From an uncultured Prevotella sp. (GTDB lineage: Bacteria > Bacteroidota > Bacteroidia > Bacteroidales > Bacteroidaceae), in contig USJX01000106.1 of NCBI GenBank assembly GCA_900555035.1, forward strand, positions 1-7,915: DNA of 7,915 bases, in the 5' to 3' direction. A model generated the notes under the pieces. That model searched no databases, was not told the DNA's origin, and saw only the letters and a list, made by a program, of their open reading frames with translations. How positions within the stretch are numbered: position 1 is the first letter of the stretch; every line of letters begins with the position of its first letter. Shown in pieces: positions 1 to 6,198 of this stretch. A program made the translations under genes and the position numbers.

Positions 1-361
1 CCGAACCGGATGTCAAAGAGAAAATCTTGGCATGAGGCCATCGCTGTCGGGCGAGTGTAAAGGTCAGGTTCTTGATGCGCTTTGCCAATCCCAAGCCTCG
101 GAAGTCTGGGTGAACGATCAAACCTGATGTGGTGACATAGTGCTTGTTGCCCCATGTTTCGATGTAGCTGAAACCTGCGAACTTCTCGCCCTGGAGAGCG
201 ATGACAGCCTTGGCTTCGCGCATCTTGGTGGCAACATAATCTGGTGAACGCTTGGCGATACCAGAACCACGCTTCTTTGCAGCTTCTGCAATTGTAGTCA
301 GAATGGTGTCGATGTACTTGATGTGACTTTCGTCAGCCACCATTACTTTAACTTCTTCCAT
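1..361 (-). CDS. GNAT-family N-acyltransferase, probable N-acylglutamate synthase of arginine synthesis (partial)
   Basis: The gene reads leftward from an ATG at 361-359 and runs off the window edge, so only about 120 N-terminal residues are visible. They start MEEVKVMVADES and contain an early RGSGIAKRSP stretch (residues 31-40). The acetyl-CoA-binding motif A of the GNAT fold follows as VHPDFRGLGLAKRI (about residues 83-96), where RGLGLA fits the usual R/Q-x-x-G-x-G/A pattern. It lies 55 bp downstream of argR on the same strand with no promoter visible in the gap, so the two are probably co-transcribed. In Bacteroides a GNAT gene sits beside argR and argG/argC, and I recall genetic work in B. 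thetaiotaomicron implicating it as the N-acyl(succinyl)glutamate synthase. The acyl donor here is inferred from that, not seen. The upstream site (AAGAGAAA) is only a weak purine-rich ribosome binding site. GNAT membership is quite secure; the exact role is moderately so. Confidence 0.8.
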   Translation of the reverse strand, partial: MEEVKVMVADESHIKYIDTILTTIAEAAKKRGSGIAKRSPDYVATKMREAKAVIALQGEKFAGFSYIETWGNKHYVTTSGLIVHPDFRGLGLAKRIKNLTFTLARQRWPHAKIFSLTSGS

Positions 362-416
362 TTTCTCTTAAATATTTAATAATGTTCTTGTTTCTATTTC
401 TTATTTATGGGTTGAA

Positions 417-902
417 TCAATTTTTCTGATTGATTTCTGGTATGACTTCCGACAGGGCATGGACAATCTCTTCTTCTGAGGCTCCCTTTCTTTTCACGAG
501 GAAGATGGTGTCATCTCCTGCGATGGTTCCCAGTATCGGAGTGATGTCGCTGTTGTCGATGTTGTAGGCGATGCTGCTTGCATATCCTGGTCGGGTTTTG
601 ATGACTACCATGTTGCCTGAGAAGTTGATGGAGTAGAATCCGGAACTCAGGGCCATCTTGCTCGCTGGTATATGGTTGGGCACTCGCTTGTAGAGCGCAT
701 CATTCGGAAGTACGTATGTGTATTTGCCAGAGGGTGAAGCTGCCTTGGCTACCTTCAGTAGCTTAAGGTCGCGGCTCAGTGTGGCTTGCGTAATCGCATA
801 TCCTTCCTGGGCGAGCGCTTGCAATACCTGATCCTGCGAGCTCAACTCTTGGCTGGAGATAAGCATCTTCAATGTTTCCAATCTGCTATTCTTTACTTTC
901 AT
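417..902 (-). CDS. argR: Arginine repressor ArgR/AhrC
   Basis: Transcriptional regulator that senses L-arginine and binds ARG boxes to control arginine metabolism. It has 161 residues, close to the family's usual 150-160. The N-terminal winged helix-turn-helix covers about residues 5-70; the recognition helix is within ITQATLSRDLKLL (37-49), matching the family's Q-x-x-(V/L)-S-R-D-L. The C-terminal hexamerisation and arginine-binding domain covers about 85-155. It carries the PGYASSIAYNID segment and the hallmark GTIAGDDTIFLV (125-136), whose Asp pair (130-131) contacts arginine in characterised ArgR proteins. The start is ATG at 902-900 and the stop TGA at 419-417. It leads the leftward unit with the GNAT gene, and a good promoter lies 29 bp upstream. 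Autoregulation is likely given the candidate ARG box in its leader. Identity is secure. Confidence 0.96.
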   Translation of the reverse strand: MKVKNSRLETLKMLISSQELSSQDQVLQALAQEGYAITQATLSRDLKLLKVAKAASPSGKYTYVLPNDALYKRVPNHIPASKMALSSGFYSINFSGNMVVIKTRPGYASSIAYNIDNSDITPILGTIAGDDTIFLVKRKGASEEEIVHALSEVIPEINQKN

Positions 903-906
903 ACGT

Positions 907-920
907 TGTATTTTTATTCG
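907..920. promoter_or_regulatory. Candidate ARG box in the argR leader
   Basis: TGTATTTTTATTCG is an imperfect palindrome close to the general ARG-box form TGAAT-N4-ATTCA, with one mismatch per half-site. It lies between the predicted argR transcription start and its start codon, where bound ArgR would block transcription, the usual arrangement for autoregulation. The DNA is AT-rich, so a chance match is possible. Confidence 0.35.
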
Positions 921-930
921 TTTGCGGTTG

Positions 931-962
931 CAAAATTACATAAATTATACGAAACTGCCAAA
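931..962 (-). promoter_or_regulatory. Promoter of argR (Bacteroidota sigma type)
   Basis: On the minus strand the -7 box is TAATTTTG (938-931), followed by CA, and the -33 box is TTTG (962-959). The 20-bp spacing is within the 19-21 bp expected for the Bacteroidota primary sigma factor. Transcription would start around 925, leaving a leader of about 23 nt before argR. Confidence 0.75.
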
Positions 963-1014
963 TAAATATTAGGAAAAATTGGTTTTGGCCGACAAAATGT
1001 TTCTAAAGTTTGGT

Positions 1015-1076
1015 TTTATGCAATTTTTATGCAGTATATTTATGCAGAGAGCGTTTTATGTTCCCTGTTTTATGCA
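1015..1076 (+). repeat. Array of five TTTATGCA motifs, possible operator cluster
   Basis: TTTATGCA occurs exactly at 1015-1022, 1026-1033, 1039-1046 and 1069-1076, with a degenerate copy TTTATGTT at 1055-1062. Start-to-start distances are 11, 13, 16 and 14 bp. An inverted TGCATA at 1085-1090 faces the last copy. The array lies 70-160 bp upstream of the start of the phosphatase-mannosidase promoter, a position suited to an activator. The rest of 963-1146 is AT-rich and holds nothing else I recognise. Confidence 0.5.
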
Positions 1077-1146
1077 TTGTTTTTTGCATATAAGGCAAGG
1101 AAAATGTAGAAAATATGCCATCAAACTGTATTTTCTTTGTCGAAAA

Positions 1147-1178
1147 ATTGCTGATATTGATTTTTTTGTTTAAATTTG
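1147..1178 (+). promoter_or_regulatory. Promoter of the phosphatase-mannosidase gene
   Basis: The -7 box TAAATTTG (1171-1178), followed by CA, matches TAnnTTTG exactly. The -33 position 20 bp upstream is ATTG (1147-1150), three of four bases. The start would be near 1185, giving a leader of about 35 nt. That leader contains a three-codon ATG-AGC-AAG-TAA at 1201-1212, probably by chance. Confidence 0.65.
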
Positions 1179-1218
1179 CAACATAAACTTTTTGAATGCA
1201 ATGAGCAAGTAAGCTAAA

Positions 1219-4200
1219 ATGAATAGAAGTGTAGTCGTATTATATGCATGGCTGGTTTGCCTCCTTTCCATGCAGGCGCAAACCCGCCAGCAGATGGGGG
1301 GCATCTATTATGCCTATCCCGAAGGACCGTCGGCTTTGACGGGTACTTTCGGGACGGATTCCTGTTGCACCCTTGCTTCATCAAAAATATCTTTTGATGC
1401 TTCATCGATAGTTTCATCAAATGATACCTTAAATCCGCTTCCAGCCGGTTTTGCTCCTTTTTATATCAGTCATTATGGGCGCCACGGTTCGCGCTGGATG
1501 GCGCACGACGAACGTTATGTATGGATATGCAGCCATTTTGAGGATGAAGGAAATCTTACGCCGCTTGGCTTGCAGATGAAGGGAATGTTGGCTAGGTTGT
1601 GGGAGAATGCCAGGGGAAATGGGGGAAAACTTACCCGGCTAGGTGAACTTCAGCACCAGGGCATCGCACATCGCATGTTTGAACATTATCCGCAGATCTT
1701 TGCCGCTGGCCACCGGGTTCAGGCTCGCTCCAGCGTGGTGGACCGATGTGCCAAGAGCATGCTGGCCTTTACTTCTGAACTTCATACCCTCCAGCCACAG
1801 CTGAAGCTGGATGTGAAAACCGATTCGGCTGATATGGCTTGGATAGCCTACGTATCTCCCGATATCAAGGCTCTGCAGAAGCGGACCCACGTGGTGGCTC
1901 AGATTTCTCCCGACAGATTCCTGCGCCAGCTTTTCAAGGACATCTCGAAGATAGATGACCCCATGAAACTGATGAGCGAGATGCATGCCGTTACTTCTTC
2001 CATCCAGGATGTGGGGCTGAACTTCCCGGCTTATCCGCTGGATATAGAAGAAGCCTTGAATGCCCTTTTCACCGATGAGGAATTCCGGGCCATCTATGAG
2101 GCGAACAACCTTCGCATGACCATCGTCAATGGCAACGAACCTACCAACGAGTCGATTCCGGCACGCTGCGCCATCCCGCTCTGGCAGAATATAGAAGCTG
2201 AGGCTGAGGCTGCCTTGCGCTCACGCCAGACTTCGGCAACCCTTCGTTTTGGTCACGATACGGCACTCTATCGCCTCTTGTCGCTACTCTTTAATACCGC
2301 CCATCTTCCTCCCGGAGCGAAGGACGATGAAGACCAGGTGGTTCTGGGTGATGATGTGGATAAGATGGATAGGGTGGTTCCGATGGCTGCGAATCTGCAG
2401 ATGATTTTCTATAAGAATGCGCAGGATTCGGTGTTGGTGAAGTTCATGCTCAATGAGAAGGACATCCGGATGAATATCCTCTCGCAGGTGGAATATGGCA
2501 CCTGCTATTATCCCTGGAACCGATGGAAGAAGCAGATGCACGAACGCATCCACCGCCTGGAGCACGTCCGCCAGCTGAATGCCGTCAACACGATGGTGGG
2601 CACGGCGCAGGCCAACACCCAGAGTGCTGGCTTGTTTGGCAAGGGAAGTGAGGAGCACGGACAGACCCTTCCTGCCGTCCTCGTTCCGAACGGACAGAAT
2701 TTCTGGACGCCACAGACTCAGGATACCGAACAGAAGTGCATCGCACCTTATTATTATAAGGACTCCCTTTTGCAGGGGTTCCGCTGCAGTCATTGGATAG
2801 TGGGTGGCTGCATGCAGGATTACGGCTCCTTCACCGTGGCCCCCCTGGGCGATGAGCTGAGGCTGCAGCCCGAGCAGCGCGCCACTCCTTTCAGTCATGC
2901 CGATGAGGTTTCGCATCCTCATTACTATGCGGTGAACCTGAAGAAGGAGCAGCTCAAGGCTGAGATGACGGCGTTGAGCCATACCTCCATCCTCCGTGTC
3001 ACTCCCGAAAAGGACCAGCTGGTGCATCTGGTCATCAATCCGAACAGTGATGAAGGGCAGGGATACATCGAGATAGATACCCTCAATCATGTGGTGTATG
3101 GCTACAATCCGGTGCATCGCATTTACCAGGGATGGGGCGAGTCGGCTGGCTTCAGTGGTCATTTTGTATTGGCATACGATGCGAAAGACCTGGTAGATTA
3201 TGGCGTTTTCGAGGGAGATAACAGGATAGATAAGGGCTTGAAGATGCAGGATAAGCCTCGCATCGGTGCCTGGCTCACTTTCCGCGGAAAGGCGGGCAAG
3301 GCGATGGAATGGATGTCGGGCACTTCCTTCACCTCTCGTCAGAAAGCCCTGGCAAATCTCAATGCCGAGAATTACAACTATGGCGGCTTGGATTTCTATA
3401 GCATGATGCAGTTTGCTGCAGATCTATGGTGCGACCGCCTGCATACCATCGATGTGGAACATCGTGATCAGACAAAGGTCAACCAGTTTTACGGCGCTCT
3501 GTATCGTTGTTCCTTCCTGCCTCACGAGGTGAGCGATGTGGGGGAGGAAATCAGATATGATGATTTCTCCATGTGGGATATCTATCGTGCCGAGTTGCCG
3601 CTCTATACGCTCATCACCCCGAAACGTTCGGGCGAGATGATGCAGTCGCTGGTCTGGATGTATCAGAATCGTGGCTGGCTGCCTACCTTCCCTTGCTGGA
3701 ACAGTTATACGGCAGCGATGATAGGCGACCATGGCAGTGCCGCCCTTGCCGATGCTTACGTCAAGGGCATCCGCAACTTCGATGCCGCCAAGGCCTACGA
3801 GGGAATGCGCATGAATGCCTTCTCTACACCTTATATATATAAAGAGTATCAGGAAGGAAAGGGCCGCCGTGCCATCCAGTCGTATATAGACAATGGCTAT
3901 ATCCCGTTGGAGGATATGGTGGAAGATGCTTATCATAAAAACGAGCAGACTTCCCGCACCCTGGAGTATGCCTACGATGATTTTGCCGTGGCGCAGATGG
4001 CGAAGGCCCTGATGGACTCCTGCCAGGACAACGTCCAGCGACAGAAATATCAGGAAGATTACCAGGAACTGATGCGCCGTTCGGAGAATTGGCGCAATGT
4101 CATCAACCCGGCTTCCGGTTGGGCGGATGGAAGATTCGAGAACGGAAAGTGGCTGAACAACAAAGACCTGATTCACCGCAAGAGTTTTATTACTGAGGGT

Positions 4201-4764
4201 GCAGCCTGCCATTATACCTGGTATGTGCCCCACAACCCAGAAGGTTTGTTTGAGGTGATAAACCACAGCAAACCGATGGATAAGAAGGAAAAGAAGACAG
4301 AAAACAAGGCAGTAGCCCGCCTCGACAGGATGTTTGACCAGGGCTGGTACTGGCATGGCAACGAACCTTGCCACCAGATAGCCTATCTTTATGATGCTGC
4401 CGGAGTGCCGGAAAAGACGCAGGAGCGGGTGCATCATATTCTGGAGACGGAATACAATGACACGCCGGGTGGACTATCGGGCAATGACGATGCCGGACAG
4501 ATGTCGGCATGGTATGTCTTCTCTTCTCTGGGTTTCTACCCAGTTTGTCCCGGCACACCTTATTATTATATAGGTACGCCAAGTTTCGACAAGGTGACGC
4601 TGAATCTGGAGAATGGCAGAAAGTTCATTCTCTCAGCCCACCGGAAGGATGCAGGCAACTACCTCATCCAATCTGCCACCCTGAACGGAAAACCTCTGGG
4701 TGGCTATCGCCTCTCTCATCAGCAGATATTGAATGGAGGCGAACTGCTTTTTGATATGCAATAA
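1219..4764 (+). CDS. Secreted fusion of a MINPP-like histidine phosphatase and a GH92 alpha-mannosidase
   Basis: One uninterrupted 1181-residue reading frame encodes two enzymes. Residues 1-20 are a signal peptide (hydrophobic 5-19, likely cleavage after SMQA); Cys14 is not in a good lipobox, so a soluble periplasmic or exported protein is expected. Residues about 25-440 form a clade-2 histidine phosphatase. The catalytic R88-H89-G-S-R92 holds the nucleophile His89; RSSxxxRC (170-177) resembles the multiple inositol-polyphosphate phosphatase pattern; H346-D347 fits the HD proton-donor motif. Residues about 455-1181 (some 727, a full GH92) include the DYGSF-type N-terminal domain, FSMWDIYRAELPL, YAYDDFAVAQMAK (917-929), ITEG with Glu993 at the expected general-acid position, HGNEPCHQ (1046-1053) and GGLSGNDDAGQMSAW (1084-1098), whose acidic residues supply the calcium-dependent general base. 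GH92 enzymes remove mannose by inversion, usually from N-glycans or yeast mannan. Both active sites look intact. Substrate, linkage and any coupling of the two activities are unknown. Confidence 0.92.
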   Translation: MNRSVVVLYAWLVCLLSMQAQTRQQMGGIYYAYPEGPSALTGTFGTDSCCTLASSKISFDASSIVSSNDTLNPLPAGFAPFYISHYGRHGSRWMAHDERYVWICSHFEDEGNLTPLGLQMKGMLARLWENARGNGGKLTRLGELQHQGIAHRMFEHYPQIFAAGHRVQARSSVVDRCAKSMLAFTSELHTLQPQLKLDVKTDSADMAWIAYVSPDIKALQKRTHVVAQISPDRFLRQLFKDISKIDDPMKLMSEMHAVTSSIQDVGLNFPAYPLDIEEALNALFTDEEFRAIYEANNLRMTIVNGNEPTNESIPARCAIPLWQNIEAEAEAALRSRQTSATLRFGHDTALYRLLSLLFNTAHLPPGAKDDEDQVVLGDDVDKMDRVVPMAANLQMIFYKNAQDSVLVKFMLNEKDIRMNILSQVEYGTCYYPWNRWKKQMHERIHRLEHVRQLNAVNTMVGTAQANTQSAGLFGKGSEEHGQTLPAVLVPNGQNFWTPQTQDTEQKCIAPYYYKDSLLQGFRCSHWIVGGCMQDYGSFTVAPLGDELRLQPEQRATPFSHADEVSHPHYYAVNLKKEQLKAEMTALSHTSILRVTPEKDQLVHLVINPNSDEGQGYIEIDTLNHVVYGYNPVHRIYQGWGESAGFSGHFVLAYDAKDLVDYGVFEGDNRIDKGLKMQDKPRIGAWLTFRGKAGKAMEWMSGTSFTSRQKALANLNAENYNYGGLDFYSMMQFAADLWCDRLHTIDVEHRDQTKVNQFYGALYRCSFLPHEVSDVGEEIRYDDFSMWDIYRAELPLYTLITPKRSGEMMQSLVWMYQNRGWLPTFPCWNSYTAAMIGDHGSAALADAYVKGIRNFDAAKAYEGMRMNAFSTPYIYKEYQEGKGRRAIQSYIDNGYIPLEDMVEDAYHKNEQTSRTLEYAYDDFAVAQMAKALMDSCQDNVQRQKYQEDYQELMRRSENWRNVINPASGWADGRFENGKWLNNKDLIHRKSFITEGAACHYTWYVPHNPEGLFEVINHSKPMDKKEKKTENKAVARLDRMFDQGWYWHGNEPCHQIAYLYDAAGVPEKTQERVHHILETEYNDTPGGLSGNDDAGQMSAWYVFSSLGFYPVCPGTPYYYIGTPSFDKVTLNLENGRKFILSAHRKDAGNYLIQSATLNGKPLGGYRLSHQQILNGGELLFDMQ

Positions 4765-4829
4765 AATGAAATGTAAGAAAAAAAGGCGTTAAGCCTCATG
4801 ACTAAATCAATATGAATGAAACGTAACTT

Positions 4830-5861
4830 ATGGATGCTGTAACTGGATTTATTTATGGAATGAGCATGATGTTCTTTTCCATCATGGCATGGATGTTCTG
4901 GCGCAAGGGCCCCGAAAGACTCTTCCGCCTCATCGCAATTTTGATGTTGATTGCTGACGCACAGTGTCTGAAAGACATCGTGCTGTTTAATTACAAGGGT
5001 TTCGAAAGTGCAGAGGGATGGTATTTCACCTCTGCCGTCGATATGTTTATCATCCCGTTCTATAGTTTTGTACTGATGGAACTGGTAAAACCCGGATGGA
5101 CCACCTGGAACAAGGCGGTGCTGCTGGAGTTGCCTTTTGTGCTGCTCCCGTTGCTTTATTACTATTCGGGACATGATCTCTTCTTTTATATACTGTCTGT
5201 ATGGGGTGCCATCTATGGCGTCACAACGTTTGTTGTGCTCTTCTTTCTCATCCATCAGTATCATCGCCAGCTCAAGGAGCGCTTCTCTTACCAGGAGAAC
5301 ATCAACCTTAATTGGCTCATTGCCATTCTGGGCAGTTTCTTCCTGATTCTCATTATCTGGACGGTGAGCTGCTTTGTTGTAGATAACACCTTCGACAACC
5401 TTTATATGGTATGTTCTCTGGTAATATGGATGTTCATCTGCTATTTTGGCAACAGGCACGAGTCGGTGATAGATGAGCTGAATGATGTGGAAACGGTGCC
5501 GGAGGAAGTGGCTGTAGAAGAAACCGAGGAGGAGCCTCTGTGCCTGGCAAACGAAGTGCAGCGCCTTTTCGATGTGGAGAAAATCTATCTCAATCCGAGA
5601 CTCAAATTATCGGATGTGGCCCACAGGGTAGGTACCAACCGTACCTATCTCAGCAGATATTTCAATAAGGAGAATGGCAGTACTTTCTATGATTTCGTCA
5701 ACAATTACCGCCTCCGTTATGCAGAAAACCTGCTTCGCAACACTGATTCATCTATCTTGGAGATTTCAGAAAGATCGGGCTTTAATTCGCTTTCTACCTT
5801 TAGAAGAGTTTTTTCCACTGCATACGGCTGTTCTCCCAATGAGTTTAGAAATGCACTGTAA
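4830..5861 (+). CDS. Membrane-embedded AraC-family transcriptional regulator
   Basis: A 343-residue protein with a membrane sensor and a cytoplasmic DNA-binding part. About seven hydrophobic segments are visible (residues 7-24, 31-53, 71-86, 95-113, 116-143, 160-184, 190-207). A glutamate-rich linker follows (211-236), then an AraC/XylS domain with two helix-turn-helix units (about 258-303 and 306-341). The second carries the family signature GFNSLSTFRRVFSTAYGCSPNEF. An odd number of TM segments puts the HTH in the cytoplasm if the N-terminus is outside. Proteins of this build are common in Bacteroidota, but their ligands are mostly unknown. It starts 65 bp after the phosphatase-mannosidase stop with no TAnnTTTG box in the gap, so co-transcription is likely. 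The gap holds only a weak 4-bp stem (4784-4796). Local control of the upstream enzyme is inference. Confidence 0.88.
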   Translation: MDAVTGFIYGMSMMFFSIMAWMFWRKGPERLFRLIAILMLIADAQCLKDIVLFNYKGFESAEGWYFTSAVDMFIIPFYSFVLMELVKPGWTTWNKAVLLELPFVLLPLLYYYSGHDLFFYILSVWGAIYGVTTFVVLFFLIHQYHRQLKERFSYQENINLNWLIAILGSFFLILIIWTVSCFVVDNTFDNLYMVCSLVIWMFICYFGNRHESVIDELNDVETVPEEVAVEETEEEPLCLANEVQRLFDVEKIYLNPRLKLSDVAHRVGTNRTYLSRYFNKENGSTFYDFVNNYRLRYAENLLRNTDSSILEISERSGFNSLSTFRRVFSTAYGCSPNEFRNAL

Positions 5862-5881
5862 ATGATTGTAAACCAGCTGAA

Positions 5882-5982
5882 TTTACGAAATGAGCGGTGC
5901 TTTTTTACGGAATGAGTCTTTGTAACGGACAATAAAAAAGACAGATTTTGTTTAAATGACGCTTTTTTTTTACCGAATGGAG
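5882..5982 (+). repeat. Three TTTACGnAATGAG-like direct repeats downstream of the araC-type gene
   Basis: TTTACGAAATGAG (5882-5894), TTTACGGAATGAG (5904-5916) and TTTACCGAATGGAG (5969-5982) are near copies in the same orientation, 22 and 65 bp apart, about two and six helical turns. The second and third are also both preceded by GC and a T run. Direct repeats spaced by about two turns are typical of AraC-family operators. They lie between the regulator gene and a -7 box at 6005. Confidence 0.5.
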
Positions 5983-6004
5983 CCTCACTTTTCGGAAAAA
6001 AAAC

Positions 6005-6012
6005 TATCTTTG
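6005..6012 (+). promoter_or_regulatory. -7 promoter element in front of the candidate small RNA
   Basis: TATCTTTG followed by CA is the most typical Bacteroidota -7 form. No TTTG is found 19-21 bp upstream, so the promoter may depend on an activator, possibly acting at the repeats at 5882-5982. Transcription would start near 6019. Confidence 0.5.
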
Positions 6013-6018
6013 CATCAG

Positions 6019-6113
6019 AATTTTCTAGATTAGGTTTACTTATCATTTGCTTTTGATAGAACACATAAAGAGGTTGGCTAACCCGTGGAGGGCAAGCCAA
6101 CCTCTGCTTTTTT
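6019..6113 (+). ncRNA. Candidate small RNA of about 95 nt
   Basis: A -7 box (6005-6012) and a strong intrinsic terminator (6069-6113) bracket about 95 nt with no open reading frame of note and no downstream plus-strand gene before the rRNA operon. The predicted transcript has a small 5' hairpin (TATCA 6041-6045 with TGATA 6054-6058), a short linker, and the terminator stem. I recognise no known RNA family. The alternative is that this is simply the 3' end of the araC-type transcript, with a chance -7 box. Confidence 0.35.
6069..6113 (+). terminator. Rho-independent terminator
   Basis: AGAGGTTGGCT (6069-6079) pairs perfectly over 11 bp with AGCCAACCTCT (6095-6105). An inner CCC/GGG stem (6082-6084 with 6090-6092) adds stability, and a run of six T follows (6108-6113). 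It would end transcription from the araC-type gene and/or the candidate small RNA. On the minus strand the stem is followed only by TTTAT, so it may weakly serve the BI-1 gene too. Confidence 0.85.
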
Positions 6114-6147
6114 ATATACTAAGAAAAACTTCTGGTTTCAAATTTCA

Positions 6148-6181
6148 GAAATCTGATTTCAGATTCCGGAAATCCGATTTC
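6148..6181. repeat. Two tandem GAAATCnGATTTC palindromes
   Basis: GAAATCTGATTTC (6148-6160) and GAAATCCGATTTC (6169-6181) are perfect 6-bp-arm palindromes with a 1-bp centre, 21 bp apart. They lie between the terminator and the 3' end of the BI-1 gene, so they would be in that gene's 3' untranslated region. No T run fitting a minus-strand terminator directly follows. They could be a tandem operator or an RNA 3'-end structure. Confidence 0.45.
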
Positions 6182-6198
6182 TTGTTTTCGTTGAAATC

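Noticed and set aside
979..1173. 64-codon plus-strand frame
   Set aside because: It is a product of the TTTATGCA repeats and AT-rich regulatory DNA, ends in the promoter of the next gene, and has no ribosome binding site.
1252..1263. Lipoprotein signal at Cys14 of the phosphatase-mannosidase
   Set aside because: The residue before Cys is Val rather than Gly/Ala/Ser, and a better signal peptidase I site (MQA-Q) follows at residue 20.
2284..3162. 292-codon minus-strand open frame inside the phosphatase-mannosidase gene
   Set aside because: It mirrors a well-supported GH92 coding region, has no recognisable domain and no promoter. It is an antisense shadow.
3424..4437. 337-codon minus-strand open frame
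   Set aside because: It overlaps the conserved GH92 catalytic core, whose motifs are all read on the plus strand. Low-complexity sense, no domain.
4784..4796. Possible terminator between the fusion gene and araC-type gene
   Set aside because: Only a 4-bp stem (AGGC/GCCT), with the T run on the minus strand where no gene needs ending.
4719..5459. 246-codon minus-strand open frame opposite the araC-type gene
   Set aside because: The plus strand encodes membrane segments and an AraC domain. The antisense product has no recognisable fold.
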